Below are positions 8,428 to 21,915 of a stretch of DNA of 64,000 nt, in pieces (position 1 is the stretch's first letter; each line of letters opens with the position of its first letter). The stretch is from Mesorhizobium sp. WSM2240. GTDB taxonomy: Bacteria > Pseudomonadota > Alphaproteobacteria > Rhizobiales > Rhizobiaceae. The notes under the pieces were generated by a model. That model did no database searches and was not told the DNA's origin. It worked only from the letters and a program-made list of their open reading frames with translations. The DNA is taken from the NCBI RefSeq assembly GCF_040438645.1, contig NZ_CP159253.1:4392501-4456500 (forward strand). The letters are read 5' to 3'. The position numbers were made by a program, and so were the translations under genes.

Positions 8428-11037
8428 TTACGCCGCTTTCTCCGTCTCCGCCGGTTCCCCGGCCTTGGCCCGGAAGTTCAGCCGGTCGGAGCCGGCGGTC
8501 ACCTTCACGGTCGAGCCGTCGAGGATCTCGCCCAGCAGAATGCGCTCGGCGAGCGGATCCTGCAGTTCCTTCTGCATGACGCGCTTCAGGGGCCGCGCGC
8601 CATAGGCGGGGTCGTAGCCCTTGGCGGCCAGCCAGTCGATCGCGTCCTGGTCCAGCGCGATGCTGATCTTGCGGTCGGAAAGAAGCCTTTCGAGCCGCTT
8701 CAGCTGGATCTGCACGATCTTGCCCATGTCCTCGCGGCGCAGGCGATGGAACAGGATGACCTCGTCGACGCGGTTCAAAAACTCCGGACGGAAGGAAGCC
8801 CGCACAACCCCCATGACCTCGTCTCGGACCTTGTCGACATCCTCGCCCTCGCCCAGCGCGACCAGATATTCGGCGCCGAGATTGGAGGTCATGATGATCA
8901 GCGTGTTGCGGAAATCGACCGTGCGACCCTGCCCGTCGGTCAGCCGGCCATCGTCGAGCACCTGCAGCAGCACGTTGAACACGTCCGGATGCGCCTTCTC
9001 GATCTCGTCGAAAAGCACGACCTGATAGGGCCGGCGCCGCACCGCCTCGGTCAGCGTGCCGCCTTCCTCATAGCCAACATAGCCGGGAGGCGCACCGACT
9101 AGGCGGGCGACCGAATGCTTCTCCATGAACTCCGACATGTCGATGCGCACCATGGCGTTCTCGTCGTCGAACAGGAAGGCGGCCAGCGCCTTGGTCAGTT
9201 CGGTCTTGCCTACGCCTGTGGGCCCAAGGAACATGAACGAGCCGATCGGCCGGTTGGGGTCCTGCAGACCGGCGCGGGAGCGTCGCACGGCCTTCGACAC
9301 GGCCTGCACCGCCTCGCCCTGCCCGATCACGCGGGTCGCGATCTCGTCCTCCATGCGCAGGAGCTTGTCGCGCTCGCCCTGCAGCATCTTGTCGACCGGA
9401 ATGCCGGTCCAGCGCGAGACGATGTGCGCGACGTGGTCGGGCGTGACGGTCTCCTCGACCATCGAGCCCACGCCGTCATGCGCTTCGGCTTCCTTGAGCT
9501 TGCGCTCCAGCTCGGGAATGCGGCCATAGGCGAGTTCGCCCGCGGTCTGGAACTCGCCATTGCGCTGGGCGATGGCGAGATTGTTCCGGGCCTCGTCGAG
9601 CTGGCGCTTGAGATCGGCGGCGAGCCCGAGCTTGGCCTTTTCCGACGCCCAGGCCGCCGTGATCGAGCTCGATTCCTCTTCCAGCCCGGCCAGTTCCTTC
9701 TCCAGCCGCGCGAGCCGATCCTTCGACGCCTCGTCCTTCTCGGCCTTCAGCGCCTCGCGCTCGATCTTGAGCTGCATGATGCGGCGGTCGATCTCGTCGA
9801 GCGCTTCGGGCTTCGAATCGACCTGCATCCTCAGCCGCGACGCCGCCTCGTCCACGAGGTCGATGGCCTTGTCGGGCAGGAAGCGGTCGGCGATGTAGCG
9901 GTTGGAGAGCGTTGCGGCGCTCACCAACGCCGAATCGGAAATCCGCACCTTGTGATGCTGCTCGTACTTCTCCTTGAGGCCGCGCAGGATGGAGACCGTG
10001 TCCTCGACCGTCGGTTCGTCGATGAACACCGGCTGGAAGCGGCGGGCGAGCGCCGCGTCCTTTTCGACATGCTTGCGGTATTCGTCGAGCGTGGTCGCGC
10101 CGACGCAATGGAGTTCGCCGCGCGCCAGCGCCGGCTTGAGCAGGTTCGAGGCGTCCATCGCGCCTTCCGCCTTGCCGGCGCCGACCAGAGTGTGCATCTC
10201 GTCGATGAACAGGATGATCTCGCCGCTGGCGCTGGTGACCTCCGACAGGACCGCCTTCAGCCGCTCCTCGAACTCGCCGCGGTACTTCGCGCCAGCAATC
10301 AGCGCCCCCATGTCGAGCGCCATCAGCTTCTTGTCCTTGAGCGATTCGGGCACATCGCCATTGACGATGCGCAGCGCCAAGCCCTCGGCGATCGCCGTCT
10401 TGCCGACGCCGGGCTCGCCGATCAGCACCGGATTGTTCTTGGTGCGGCGCGAGAGAACCTGGATCGTGCGGCGGATCTCGTCGTCGCGGCCGATGACCGG
10501 GTCGAGCCGGCCGCTCCTGGCATCCGCGGTCAAATCGCGCGCGTATTTCTTCAGCGCGTCATAGCTCTGCTCGGCGCTCGCCGAATCGGCCGTGCGGCCC
10601 TTGCGTATGTCGTTGATGACCTGGTTGAGCGCCTGCGCGGTGACGCCGGCCTTGGAAAGGATCTCGGAGGACTTCGCGGATTTTTCGACAGCGAGCGCGG
10701 TCAGCAGGCGCTCGACCGTGACAAAGCTGTCGCCGGCCTTCTTCGCCAGCTCTTCGGCGGTGGAAAACACCTTGGCCAGCGGCTGCGCCAGGTAAAGCTG
10801 GCCATTCGTGCCCTCGACGCGCGGCATGGCTTCCAGCGCGGCCTCGACGCCGAGCTTGACGTCGCGCACGCTGCCGCCGGCGCGCTCGATCAGCGATGCG
10901 GCGAGCCCCTCGTCGTCGTCGACGAGAACTTTCAGGATGTGTTCGGGCGTGAATTGCTGGTGGCTGCGGGAAAGCGCCATGGTCTGGGCGGACTGGATGA
11001 AGCCCCGGACCCGTTCGGAATATTTCTCTATGTCCAT
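8428..11037 (-). CDS. clpB: ATP-dependent chaperone ClpB
   Basis: Cytoplasmic AAA+ disaggregase of 869 residues, the usual ClpB length. It threads aggregated protein through a hexameric ring together with DnaK. Domains in order: Clp N-terminal repeat domain (1-145), first AAA+ module with Walker A GEPGVGKT (207-214), a ClpB-type coiled-coil middle domain rich in Glu/Lys (about 400-520, which distinguishes it from ClpA), and a second AAA+ module with GPTGVGKT at about residue 610 and arginine finger region EFLNRVDE. It is preceded by a heat-shock-type promoter and separated by a terminator from the upstream DUF4167 gene. Confidence 0.98.
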   Translation of the reverse strand: MDIEKYSERVRGFIQSAQTMALSRSHQQFTPEHILKVLVDDDEGLAASLIERAGGSVRDVKLGVEAALEAMPRVEGTNGQLYLAQPLAKVFSTAEELAKKAGDSFVTVERLLTALAVEKSAKSSEILSKAGVTAQALNQVINDIRKGRTADSASAEQSYDALKKYARDLTADARSGRLDPVIGRDDEIRRTIQVLSRRTKNNPVLIGEPGVGKTAIAEGLALRIVNGDVPESLKDKKLMALDMGALIAGAKYRGEFEERLKAVLSEVTSASGEIILFIDEMHTLVGAGKAEGAMDASNLLKPALARGELHCVGATTLDEYRKHVEKDAALARRFQPVFIDEPTVEDTVSILRGLKEKYEQHHKVRISDSALVSAATLSNRYIADRFLPDKAIDLVDEAASRLRMQVDSKPEALDEIDRRIMQLKIEREALKAEKDEASKDRLARLEKELAGLEEESSSITAAWASEKAKLGLAADLKRQLDEARNNLAIAQRNGEFQTAGELAYGRIPELERKLKEAEAHDGVGSMVEETVTPDHVAHIVSRWTGIPVDKMLQGERDKLLRMEDEIATRVIGQGEAVQAVSKAVRRSRAGLQDPNRPIGSFMFLGPTGVGKTELTKALAAFLFDDENAMVRIDMSEFMEKHSVARLVGAPPGYVGYEEGGTLTEAVRRRPYQVVLFDEIEKAHPDVFNVLLQVLDDGRLTDGQGRTVDFRNTLIIMTSNLGAEYLVALGEGEDVDKVRDEVMGVVRASFRPEFLNRVDEVILFHRLRREDMGKIVQIQLKRLERLLSDRKISIALDQDAIDWLAAKGYDPAYGARPLKRVMQKELQDPLAERILLGEILDGSTVKVTAGSDRLNFRAKAGEPAETEKAA

Positions 11038-11127
11038 TTACGTCTCCTTCCTAACCGGCCCGCTTTGCGGCGCCGGATCGGCTTTGGGTGACGGACCCGC
11101 TTCAAAGCCGGATCCATTATTGCCGTG

Positions 11128-11156
11128 ATATGGGGCGCTGATCGATTTCCCTCAAG
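11128..11156 (-). promoter_or_regulatory. RpoH-type heat-shock promoter of clpB
   Basis: On the minus strand CTTGAGG (-35, 11150-11156) is followed after 14 bases by CCCCATAT (-10, 11128-11135). Equivalently CTTG, 17 bases, then CCCCATAT, close to the sigma-32 consensus CTTGAAA/CCCCATNT. Transcription would begin around 11120, giving a leader of about 80 bases before the clpB start at 11037. Confidence 0.72.
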
Positions 11157-11174
11157 ATCGCCCGAAGGCAATAA

Positions 11175-11205
11175 AAAGCGGCGGAGACTTTCGTCACCGC
11201 CGCAA
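11175..11205 (-). terminator. Intrinsic terminator after the DUF4167 gene
   Basis: GCGGCGG and CCGCCGC arms (11180-11186 and 11199-11205) with an inner GAC/GTC pairing and TTTC loop; on the minus strand the stem is followed by CTTTTTATT. It lies 31 bases beyond the DUF4167 stop and upstream of the clpB promoter, isolating the two transcription units. Confidence 0.75.
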
Positions 11206-11235
11206 AATCTACCTGAATTTTACCTGCCGCGAAAA

Positions 11236-12048
11236 TCAGCTCTCGACAGGGGCCAGAGCGGCATCGCCGCCGGAAGCTTCCGGCGCGGGAGCAGCCTGGT
11301 CGGCATCGCCTGCGGGTTCATTGCCGCCCGAGCCCGCTTCCGCGGCCTGATCGGGACGGCGCTCGCCGCGGCGCGGCCGGCGACCACGGCGCGGAGCCGC
11401 CGCATTCTGCTCGCCTTCGTCGCTATTCGCCTGGGGAGCCTCGGGAGAAGCAGCTTCCGCAGCGGGGCTTGCCTCCTGGCGAGGCGGGCGCGGCGTATGC
11501 GGGCGGCGCTCGCGGCGTCCGCCGCCATTCGGCGCGCCGGCGGCTTCCGAGTTCAGGGCGACTTCGGCCGGAGTGCCGTCGATAACCGGCTGCGGGCCCG
11601 AACCATTGCTTATCGGCGCGACAGGCGACGGAGCGGGCTGGGACTGCGCCTCGCTGGCGGCATTGGCCTGCGCTGTGTTGCCGACGTTGGCGACATTCTC
11701 GAACTCTTCGCGATCCTCGTCCTGGTCGTCGCTGAAGTCGTCGCGGCTGTGCTGCACCTGCTGGATCGGCATCTGCGCCTGGGCGGCTGCGATGATGCGG
11801 TTGTAATGCTCGGCGTGCTGGAGATAGTTCTCCGCCATCACGCGGTCGCCGGAACTCTGGGCATCGCGGGCCAGCGTGGTGTATTTTTCGGCGATCTGCT
11901 GAGCCGAACCGCGGATTTTCACGTCCGGTCCGTTGCTCTCGTAATTGCGCGTCAGGGGGTTGGGTCCCTTGCGGTTGGGATTGTTGTTGTTGCCGCCGCC
12001 ATTATTGCCGCGACCGCGCATGCGCCTGTTCTGCTGTTGTGGCCTCAT
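11236..12048 (-). CDS. DUF4167 domain protein
   Basis: 270 residues. The N-terminal 100 residues carry the DUF4167 pattern: basic asparagine/glycine-rich start (MRPQQQNRRMRGRGNNGG), then PLTRNYESNGPDVKIRG and YLQHAEHYNRII. The rest is low-complexity, rich in Ala, Pro, Glu and Arg. The family is restricted to Alphaproteobacteria, is regularly found next to prmC/prfA, and its function is unknown; the RNA-binding look of the basic start is only suggestive. It is followed by a strong terminator. Confidence 0.93.
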   Translation of the reverse strand: MRPQQQNRRMRGRGNNGGGNNNNPNRKGPNPLTRNYESNGPDVKIRGSAQQIAEKYTTLARDAQSSGDRVMAENYLQHAEHYNRIIAAAQAQMPIQQVQHSRDDFSDDQDEDREEFENVANVGNTAQANAASEAQSQPAPSPVAPISNGSGPQPVIDGTPAEVALNSEAAGAPNGGGRRERRPHTPRPPRQEASPAAEAASPEAPQANSDEGEQNAAAPRRGRRPRRGERRPDQAAEAGSGGNEPAGDADQAAPAPEASGGDAALAPVES

Positions 12049-12334
12049 CCGACTCTCTTCAATTTGAAATACATTTCACGAACGGGGGCGCCTCGGCAGC
12101 CAGCCGTTTCGTACGTTTCCGACGGTGTTCGCCCGCATCGATTGCGTTGGCGTCACGTGCCATCCCATTCCGGTCTCTGTCACTTGCCGGGCGATCCCCG
12201 TACGAAGCTAAAGCGTCGTTCACGCAAGAAGGCAGTTTGTTGAAAAAGGGAACCGAATTGGTAACAGCACTGCCTGCTTCGTATCATCCGGTAGTTCGAC
12301 CCTAGCTGCATTCGCCATCATTGCCAAGGCTTTT

Positions 12335-13222
12335 TTAAGCGTCTTGCTGCCTGCTTTCCTGGAACATAAGGACGCGGTCATTTCCTGCGAGATCCCGCAC
12401 GGCGTCTATCAACCGATATCCTGCCAGGTGAAAAATGCGCGTTACGGCGTCCTTCTGGTCATAACCGATTTCGACGCCGATGGTTCCGCCTGCTGCAAGG
12501 CACCGGGCCGCGCCGTCCGATATCAGACGATAGGCATCGAGCCCGTCTTCGCCGCCATCCAACGCTCTGTGCGGATCGAAATCACGCACGTCAGCCTGCA
12601 AACTGTCAATATGCTTGGTCGGTATATAGGGAGGGTTCGAGACTATTGCATCGTACTGTTCGAAAATATTTGCGAACCAGTCGGAGCGAAGCGGCGTGAA
12701 GCGTTCTGCGAGCCCGAGGCGCCGGGCATTCAGCGTCGCCGTTTCAAGCGCATCTTCGGAAATGTCGACGCCGGTCCCGACCGCGCGTTCGACTTTGCTC
12801 AGCAGGGCGAGCGCGATGGCGCCGGTGCCCGTGCCGAGGTCGAGAAAGCGGCATTCGCCCTTGCGCGCAGCCGTCGTCGAGATGATGGGCAGCATGGCTT
12901 CGACCAGCGTCTCGGTATCCGGCCGCGGCTCCAGCGTTTCGGGCGAAAGCAGAAGGTCGAGGCCGTAGAATTCGCGGTGACCGAGAATTCTGTGCGCAGG
13001 CTCGCCGGCAGTGCGGCGCGCCACCGCCGCCAATACCGCCTCCGCCATTGCGCGGTCCACCGGCCGCTCAGGCGCCGTCATCGCCTCAGTCCGGGTCGTG
13101 CCGGTGAAGTGTTCCACGAGCAGCCGAGCCTCGAGCCCCGCATCGTCCACGCCGGCTTGTATAAGGCGCAAACGCGCATCGCGCAGCAGCCCGCCGAGCG
13201 TGGTCTGCGGCGGCTCAGCCAT
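12335..13222 (-). CDS. prmC: Peptide chain release factor N5-glutamine methyltransferase
   Basis: SAM-dependent enzyme of 295 residues that methylates the glutamine of the GGQ motif of release factors. Helical N-terminal domain (1-75), SAM motif LDLGTGTG (127-134) and catalytic NPPY (196-199) are all present. Its start overlaps the end of prfA by eight bases, so the enzyme and its substrate are translated in tandem, a standard arrangement. A 286-base gap separates it from the DUF4167 gene; I see no clear promoter there. Confidence 0.97.
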   Translation of the reverse strand: MAEPPQTTLGGLLRDARLRLIQAGVDDAGLEARLLVEHFTGTTRTEAMTAPERPVDRAMAEAVLAAVARRTAGEPAHRILGHREFYGLDLLLSPETLEPRPDTETLVEAMLPIISTTAARKGECRFLDLGTGTGAIALALLSKVERAVGTGVDISEDALETATLNARRLGLAERFTPLRSDWFANIFEQYDAIVSNPPYIPTKHIDSLQADVRDFDPHRALDGGEDGLDAYRLISDGAARCLAAGGTIGVEIGYDQKDAVTRIFHLAGYRLIDAVRDLAGNDRVLMFQESRQQDA

Positions 13223-14294
13223 CCAGCCCGATGTCGGCGAGCAGCTTCGACTGGTGGTCGGAGATCAGCGCCGAAATGAGTTCGTCGAGTTCGCCCATCA
13301 TCACCCGGTCGAGCTTATAGAGCGTGAGGTTGATGCGGTGGTCGGTGACCCGCCCTTGCGGGAAATTGTAGGTCCGGATGCGCTCGGAGCGGTCGCCGGA
13401 GCCGACCTGCAGGCGGCGGCTCTCGGACCGCTCGCTGTCGGCTCGCGAACGCTCCAGGTCGAACAGCCGCGCCCGCAGGATCTGCATGGCGCGCGCGCGG
13501 TTCTGGTGCTGCGACTTCTCGGCCTGGACCACCATGATGCCGGTCGGCAGATGCGTGATGCGCACCGCCGAATCGGTGGTGTTGACATGCTGGCCGCCCG
13601 AGCCCGACGCACGCATCGTGTCGATACGAATGTCCTCGGTGCGGATCTCGATGTCGACTTCCTCTGCCTCGGGCAGTACCGCGACCGTCGCGGCCGACGT
13701 GTGGATGCGCCCGCCGCCTTCGGTCTCCGGCACGCGCTGGACCCGATGCACGCCCGATTCGAACTTCAGATGCGCGAACACGCCCCTTCCCGACACGGTG
13801 GCGATGATTTCCTTGTAGCCGCCGACCTCGCCTTCGCTGGCCGACGCGACTTCCATCTTCCAGCCGCGCGCGGCGGCATAGCGCTCATACATGCGGAACA
13901 GGTCGCCGGCGAAAAGCGCCGCTTCGTCGCCGCCGGTTCCGGCGCGGATTTCGAGGATGGCGTTCTTTTCGTCGGCTGCATCCCTGGGCAGGAGCAGTAT
14001 CTGGATGTCCTTCTGCAGCGCCTCGATGCGCTCCTCGACCGCCGGCAGTTCGGTCTCGGCGAGTTCCCGCATCTCGGCATCCGTACCCCTGTCGGCCAGC
14101 ATTGCCTGGAGGTCGGCCTCCTCCTGCTCTGAGGCGCGCAGCTCGCGGATCTTCGCCACCATATCCTGCATGTCGGAATATTCCGAAGCCATCTTCACAT
14201 AGGCGTCGGCATCCGGCCCAGCCGACATCTGCGCTTCGAGCATTTCGAAACGCTTGACGACTTGATCCATGCGGTCGCGGGGCAGGGAAATCAT
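13215..14294 (-). CDS. prfA: Peptide chain release factor 1
   Basis: RF1, 359 residues, recognises UAA and UAG at the ribosome and triggers peptide release. The GGQ hydrolysis motif is at 233-235 ([12 protein letters not shown]). The stop-codon reading tripeptide region reads [14 protein letters not shown], with PxT at 189-191 marking RF1 rather than RF2. An N-terminal coiled domain covers about 1-110. A start at the second methionine (residue 9, MDQVVKRF) is possible. It is upstream of and overlapping prmC. Confidence 0.97.
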   Translation of the reverse strand: MISLPRDRMDQVVKRFEMLEAQMSAGPDADAYVKMASEYSDMQDMVAKIRELRASEQEEADLQAMLADRGTDAEMRELAETELPAVEERIEALQKDIQILLLPRDAADEKNAILEIRAGTGGDEAALFAGDLFRMYERYAAARGWKMEVASASEGEVGGYKEIIATVSGRGVFAHLKFESGVHRVQRVPETEGGGRIHTSAATVAVLPEAEEVDIEIRTEDIRIDTMRASGSGGQHVNTTDSAVRITHLPTGIMVVQAEKSQHQNRARAMQILRARLFDLERSRADSERSESRRLQVGSGDRSERIRTYNFPQGRVTDHRINLTLYKLDRVMMGELDELISALISDHQSKLLADIGLDG

Positions 14295-14403
14295 TTGGAT
14301 GCCTTGTTACCTTCTGGCCGGCATGTAGGAGGCCGGCAGGAGGGCTGCCAATATCGGAGATCGCAAAAAAGCTCAATCGCGTCGGAAGATACCGCTGGGC
14401 CGC

Positions 14404-16263
14404 TCATATCTCCTCGATGGCGTCGGCAATGTAGCCGCCGGTTTGCCGCTTCCATAGCCGCGCATAAAGCCCGTCGCGTTCGAGCAAGGCCGATGGCGTT
14501 CCCTCCTCGACGATGCGGCCTTCGTCGAGCACGACGATCCGGTCCATGCTGGCAATCGTCGACAGGCGATGGGCGATGGCAATCACAGTCTTGCCCTCCA
14601 TCAGGAGCGCGAGTTTGTCCTGGACCGCCGCCTCGGCTTCGCTGTCCAGTGCGGAGGTGGCCTCATCAAGAACGAGGATCGGCGCATCCTTGAGCAACAC
14701 CCTGGCGATCGCAACGCGCTGGCGCTGACCGCCGGAAAGCTTCACCCCGCGGTCCCCGACGAAGGCGTCGTAGCCGGTGCGGCCTTCGCTATCCCTGAGA
14801 TCGGCGATGAAGCCGTCAGCCTCGGCCAGCATTGCGGCATGCTCAATCTCGTCCCGCGAGGCGGCGGGTCGGCCGTAGCGGATGTTGTCGCCGACGGAGC
14901 GATGCAGCAGCGAGACATCCTGGGTAACGACGCCGATACTCTCCCGCAGACTTGCCTGGGTCACGCCGCGGATGTCCTGGCCGTCGATGCGGATCGCGCC
15001 GCCTTTCAGGTCGAAAAACCGGAGCAGCAGGCTGACCAGGGTCGACTTGCCGGTGCCGGACAGGCCGACGAGCCCGACCTTCTCGCCGGCGTTCACTCTG
15101 AGCGACAGACCGTCGATCACCTCTTGCCCCTGCCGGTATTCGAACCGAACATTCTTGAACTCGACTTCGCCGCCAGTGACGGCAAGCGGCCGGGCATCCG
15201 GCGCATCTTTTATGGTCGGCGGCGTGGTCACGACCGGCATCGCGTCGCGGATCGTGCCCACCGCCTGGAATATCTGCTGGCCCATCTGCAGAAAAGTTCG
15301 GGAGTTGGCATTGAGCCGCTGGACGATCGCGATCGAGGCGACGAACTGGCCGATGGTTACGAAGCCGGCGACAAGCCCCCAGAACCCTATGGCGAAGTTG
15401 CTTAGCGAAAGGACAACGTTTAGCAGGACTACACCGCTGTCGGCCGTCAGGTGGATGCGCCTTTCACGCTGCTGGGTCTCGATGGCGTTTTCCATGACGG
15501 TGCGCATCGCGCCCGCCTCGCTGTCTTCCGCCGCAAACAGCTTGACCATCTGGATATTGCTGTAGAGGTCGGTCATGGCGCCGACGATGAGGCTCCGTGA
15601 TCGTGCGGTGCGGCGCGAACGCTCGGAAAACTGCGGCACCGCCACCACCGCGATGGCGATGTTGGCTGCGATCCAGACGAAGACGGGAAGCGCCAGCGGC
15701 CAAGACAACGCGGCAAGCAGAACGAGCGAGCCGACGAACTGAACGAGAAAAAGCGGTATCCTGTAGAAGGATACGACGATCTGTTGCTGCACGGCGGACG
15801 CCACTTGCGAAATGCGCGATGCAACCTGTCCGGCGAAGAGATCGTGGAAGAAGGCAAGATCCTGGCGCTCCACCGCCTTGTGGCCCTGCCACTGCATCGC
15901 CGCCGGCATGCACACGGCTACCGCCTGCGTGTTCAACGTGTTGCCGAGGAAGATGAGCAGCGGCAATACGGGGAATACCAGCACGCCGAGGACGGCCAAT
16001 GTCGGCCAGTCCTGCTGAAGGAAAACCGCCGCACCCTTCGCGCTCACCCCATCCACGATGAAAGAAATGCCCCAGATCGTCGCGAGGTTGATCCCCTCGA
16101 TCGCCACCATGAGAAGGGTAACGGCCACGAGGACGCCGCGGAACATGCGGGCAAAGTGCAGGAGCAGCGCAAACGGCCCGCTCGTCGGCAGCGGCGTGGG
16201 AGGAATGTCCAGCGGACGGATGAGCGTCTCGAAGGGACGATAGATGATATCCGAAATCGACAT
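14404..16263 (-). CDS. ABC exporter, fused membrane and ATPase domains
   Basis: 619-residue half-transporter of the MsbA/MDR type; it should dimerise in the inner membrane and export a lipid-like or hydrophobic compound. Six membrane helices occupy about residues 30-310. The nucleotide-binding domain has Walker A GLSGTGKST (400-408), signature LSGGQ (509-513), Walker B ILVLDE (529-534) and the H-loop AHRLST. GGAG precedes the ATG. It lies 132 bases downstream of the ACP-FAAL-PlsC gene on the same strand, suggesting a shared lipid-related role, and upstream of prfA. The substrate is not known. Confidence 0.9.
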   Translation of the reverse strand: MSISDIIYRPFETLIRPLDIPPTPLPTSGPFALLLHFARMFRGVLVAVTLLMVAIEGINLATIWGISFIVDGVSAKGAAVFLQQDWPTLAVLGVLVFPVLPLLIFLGNTLNTQAVAVCMPAAMQWQGHKAVERQDLAFFHDLFAGQVASRISQVASAVQQQIVVSFYRIPLFLVQFVGSLVLLAALSWPLALPVFVWIAANIAIAVVAVPQFSERSRRTARSRSLIVGAMTDLYSNIQMVKLFAAEDSEAGAMRTVMENAIETQQRERRIHLTADSGVVLLNVVLSLSNFAIGFWGLVAGFVTIGQFVASIAIVQRLNANSRTFLQMGQQIFQAVGTIRDAMPVVTTPPTIKDAPDARPLAVTGGEVEFKNVRFEYRQGQEVIDGLSLRVNAGEKVGLVGLSGTGKSTLVSLLLRFFDLKGGAIRIDGQDIRGVTQASLRESIGVVTQDVSLLHRSVGDNIRYGRPAASRDEIEHAAMLAEADGFIADLRDSEGRTGYDAFVGDRGVKLSGGQRQRVAIARVLLKDAPILVLDEATSALDSEAEAAVQDKLALLMEGKTVIAIAHRLSTIASMDRIVVLDEGRIVEEGTPSALLERDGLYARLWKRQTGGYIADAIEEI

Positions 16264-16395
16264 GGCGGCTCCAACCGGCCAACCGGAAAAAAGGGTTCGG
16301 CTCTAAGGGAATCGCCGATATTTAAACACGGATCGGGTCAGCCGGGAAAACTTGAAGCGTGTTAACAATAACAGCCCTGGAAACTTCCGGTCCCG

Positions 16396-19236
<2,841 letters not shown>

Positions 19237-19561
19237 TTTTTGTGCCCGTTTCCAAGCCACAATGCTGACGGCTTCAGGCAATTGGACGTTGACGCGATCA
19301 GGCGTACCGTCGGAGCAATCGAGTCGTCCCTTTCGGTTGGTGTTGACGCCGATCGAAGCCGTGGCGGGCGGCAAGCCATTGTGTTTAACTATAGCGTTCC
19401 AGCGGCTTAGCAACGGCGCAGGATTCGGCGCCCAAAGCGGCCCTGCCAAATTCAATGTCAGCTTTGCTCAGCAATTTTGCTCAGCAATAAGAATTTCGGG
19501 TGTCTCATCGCCTGGTCGCATTCGGCTCGCCGGCGGTCACCCTGGACCTTCCGCCCGTCGC
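19237..19561. other. 325-base gap between ptsP and the ligase fusion gene
   Basis: Both neighbours are on the minus strand. The gap holds two copies of the 11-base palindrome TTGCTCAGCAA 13 bases apart (described separately) and an open extension of the ligase frame that shows no protein family pattern. No terminator with a T-run was seen after ptsP. Confidence 0.5.
19466..19489. promoter_or_regulatory. Tandem TTGCTCAGCAA palindromes
   Basis: Two perfect 11-base palindromes at 19466-19476 and 19479-19489, repeating every 13 bases, about 230 bases upstream of the ligase fusion start. The arrangement suits a regulator binding twice on nearly the same DNA face, or a small tandem duplication. 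Confidence 0.4.
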
Positions 19562-21832
19562 CTAAAGCGGAATGCCGCGGTCGTCGGCGAAAGTGTGAAG
19601 CAGCGCGCGCATCGGCAAATTGGCCGCCGGACCGGCCAGATTGTCGGCCATGAACGCCTTGAGTTCGCCGAGCGGCAGTTCGGCCAGCATGGCCTTGACC
19701 GGGCCGATCGAGGCCGGCGACATCGAGATCGAGCGGTAGCCCAGCCCGACCAGCGCCATGGCCGAGATCGGGCGTCCGGCGAGTTCGCCGCACAGCGTCA
19801 CCGGCGTGTGCGTGCGGTGCCCGGCGTCGGCGACGTGCTTGAGCACGCGCAGGAACGGCACCGACAGAGGATCGAAACGATCGGAGAGCTGTGTATTGCC
19901 GCGGTCCGTCGCCATGACGAACTGGAACAGATCGTTCGATCCGACCGAGACGAAGTCCACCGCCTGCATCAGTTCGTCGAGCTGCCACAGCAGCGACGGC
20001 ACTTCCAGCATCGCGCCGAGCTTCAGGCTGGTCGGCAGATGATGGGCGAAACGCGACAGATGCCGCACTTCGCGGTCGATAATCTCACGCGCCTGGGCAA
20101 TCTCGCCGAGCTCGGTCACCATGGGCAGCATGACCCTGAGCTCGCGGCCGCCCGCGGCTTTCAGCAGCGCGCGTATCTGCGAACGCAGCAGCCCCGGCCG
20201 GTCGAGCGTCAGGCGGATCGCGCGCCAGCCGAGCGCCGGGTTCTCCTCGACCACCGAGGCCTTGAAGTAAGGCAGCACCTTGTCGCCGCCTATATCGATG
20301 GTGCGGAAGGTCACCGGCTTGCCCTGCGCCGCATCAAGCACGTCGCGGTAGAGCCGTTCCTGCGCCTCGGCGCGCGGGAAGGTAGAGGCCACCATGAACT
20401 GCAGTTCGGTGCGGAACAGCCCGATGCCGGCGGCGCCCGCCTCGGCAAGCTGCGGCAGATCAACGGCCAGGCCCGCATTCATCATCAGGTCGATGGCGAC
20501 GCCGTCCTTGGTCAGCGACGGCTTGTTGCGGAGTTCGCGGTAGAGTTCCTGCCTGCGCGCGCGGAAACGCGCCTTCTCGGCATACGCGGCTTCGAGGTCG
20601 GATTGCGGCCTGAGATGGATCGAGCCCTCGTCGCCGTCGACGATGATGGCGTCGCCATTTTCCGCCATGGAGACGGCGCCCTTGACCTGGCCCGACACCG
20701 GTATGCCCATGGCGCGCGCCACGATGACGACATGGCTGGTGACCGCGCCGTCCTCGAGCACAAGCCCGCGCAGCTTCTCGCGCGGGTAGTCGAGCAGCTC
20801 GGCCGCTCCCATCGAACGCGCCACGATGATCGCGTCCTTGGGCAGCGACGATGCGATGTCGTCCGGCGAGCGGCCCATGAGCTGACGCAGCAGGCGGTTG
20901 GCGAGATCGTCGAAATCGCTCATCCGCTCGCGCAGATAGGGATCGGTCATGTGCAGCATGCGCGCGCGCATGTCGCTCTGCACCTTCTCAACCGCGGCCT
21001 CCGCCGTCAGGCCGTTGCGAACCGCCTCTTCGAGGCGGCGCACCCAGCCGCGATCGTTGGCGAACATGCGGTAGGCTTCCAGCACTTCGCGGTGCTCGCC
21101 CTCGAAAGCCACTTCGCGGCGCGACAGCATGTCGTCGATTGAGAGCCTGAGCGAAGACAGAGCTTTCTCGAGCCGGCCGATCTCCTCGTCGCTGTCCTCG
21201 TTGAACAGGTTGGTGACGACGATGCGCGGCTCGTGCAGCACGACATGGCCGAGACCGACGCCTTCGTTGAAGGACAGGCCCTTGAAGCTGACCGGGCGGC
21301 GAAGGTCGAGTTCCAGTCCCGGCCGCGTCAGCCGCGCGAGATCGCCGGTGGCGATCATCTCGGCGATGACCATCGCCGTGGTCTCCAGCGCCTCGACCTC
21401 GTCCTCGCGGTAGTGGCGCTTGGTGCGGTTCTGCACCACCAGCACGCCGAGCGTGCGCCCTGCCCTCAAGACCGGCACGCCGAGGAACGAATTGTAGATT
21501 TCCTCGCCGGTCTCAGGGAGGTAGGCGAAGGCCGGATGCTCCTGCGCGTCCGACAGGTTCAGCGCCCGGGCGCTCGCCGCAATGGTGCCGACGAGACCTT
21601 GGCCGAGCCGCAATTGCGCAAGGTGCACCGAACCCGGATTGAGGCCTTCGGTGGCGTAGAGTTCGAGCACCGAATCCGCGCGCAGGATGTAAAGCGAGCA
21701 GACCTCGGCGACCATGTTCTGGGCGATGTCGTGGACGATCCTGTCGAGCCGCTCCTGCGGCTCCAGCGGCTCCGCCATGAGCTCGCGGAGCCGTTTCAAC
21801 AGAACGCGCGGGCCGCCGGCCAGGTCACGCAT
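19562..21832 (-). CDS. ptsP: PTS-Ntr phosphoenolpyruvate-protein phosphotransferase (EI-Ntr)
   Basis: 756 residues. Cytoplasmic enzyme that takes phosphate from PEP and passes it to NPr and on to EIIA-Ntr, a regulatory chain linked to nitrogen and potassium status. N-terminal GAF domain (about 1-150) distinguishes it from sugar-PTS EI. Next come the PEP-utilising N-terminal domain, the swivelling domain with the active-site histidine in GAVTSHVVIVARAMG, and the C-terminal PEP-binding barrel (GIGLFRTELQF, SVGSNDLFQF). I take the ATG at 21832; a TTG precedes it. It follows lysC by 83 bases on the same strand, as in many rhizobia. Confidence 0.96.
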   Translation of the reverse strand: MRDLAGGPRVLLKRLRELMAEPLEPQERLDRIVHDIAQNMVAEVCSLYILRADSVLELYATEGLNPGSVHLAQLRLGQGLVGTIAASARALNLSDAQEHPAFAYLPETGEEIYNSFLGVPVLRAGRTLGVLVVQNRTKRHYREDEVEALETTAMVIAEMIATGDLARLTRPGLELDLRRPVSFKGLSFNEGVGLGHVVLHEPRIVVTNLFNEDSDEEIGRLEKALSSLRLSIDDMLSRREVAFEGEHREVLEAYRMFANDRGWVRRLEEAVRNGLTAEAAVEKVQSDMRARMLHMTDPYLRERMSDFDDLANRLLRQLMGRSPDDIASSLPKDAIIVARSMGAAELLDYPREKLRGLVLEDGAVTSHVVIVARAMGIPVSGQVKGAVSMAENGDAIIVDGDEGSIHLRPQSDLEAAYAEKARFRARRQELYRELRNKPSLTKDGVAIDLMMNAGLAVDLPQLAEAGAAGIGLFRTELQFMVASTFPRAEAQERLYRDVLDAAQGKPVTFRTIDIGGDKVLPYFKASVVEENPALGWRAIRLTLDRPGLLRSQIRALLKAAGGRELRVMLPMVTELGEIAQAREIIDREVRHLSRFAHHLPTSLKLGAMLEVPSLLWQLDELMQAVDFVSVGSNDLFQFVMATDRGNTQLSDRFDPLSVPFLRVLKHVADAGHRTHTPVTLCGELAGRPISAMALVGLGYRSISMSPASIGPVKAMLAELPLGELKAFMADNLAGPAANLPMRALLHTFADDRGIPL

Positions 21833-21915
21833 CAAGGCATCGTCTCCAAAATTCTCAGCTCCGGCGCAGCCTCCACGACGCGCCGGCGAATCCGAGACCG
21901 CAAAAACTCGTCTGA

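Noticed and set aside
9115..11091. 658-codon open frame antisense to clpB
   Set aside because: It mirrors clpB codon structure in a high-GC genome, has no family pattern and lies fully opposite a certain gene.
19237..19455. N-terminal extension of the ligase fusion
   Set aside because: 73 residues without domain similarity; the carrier domain begins directly after the ATG at 19236.
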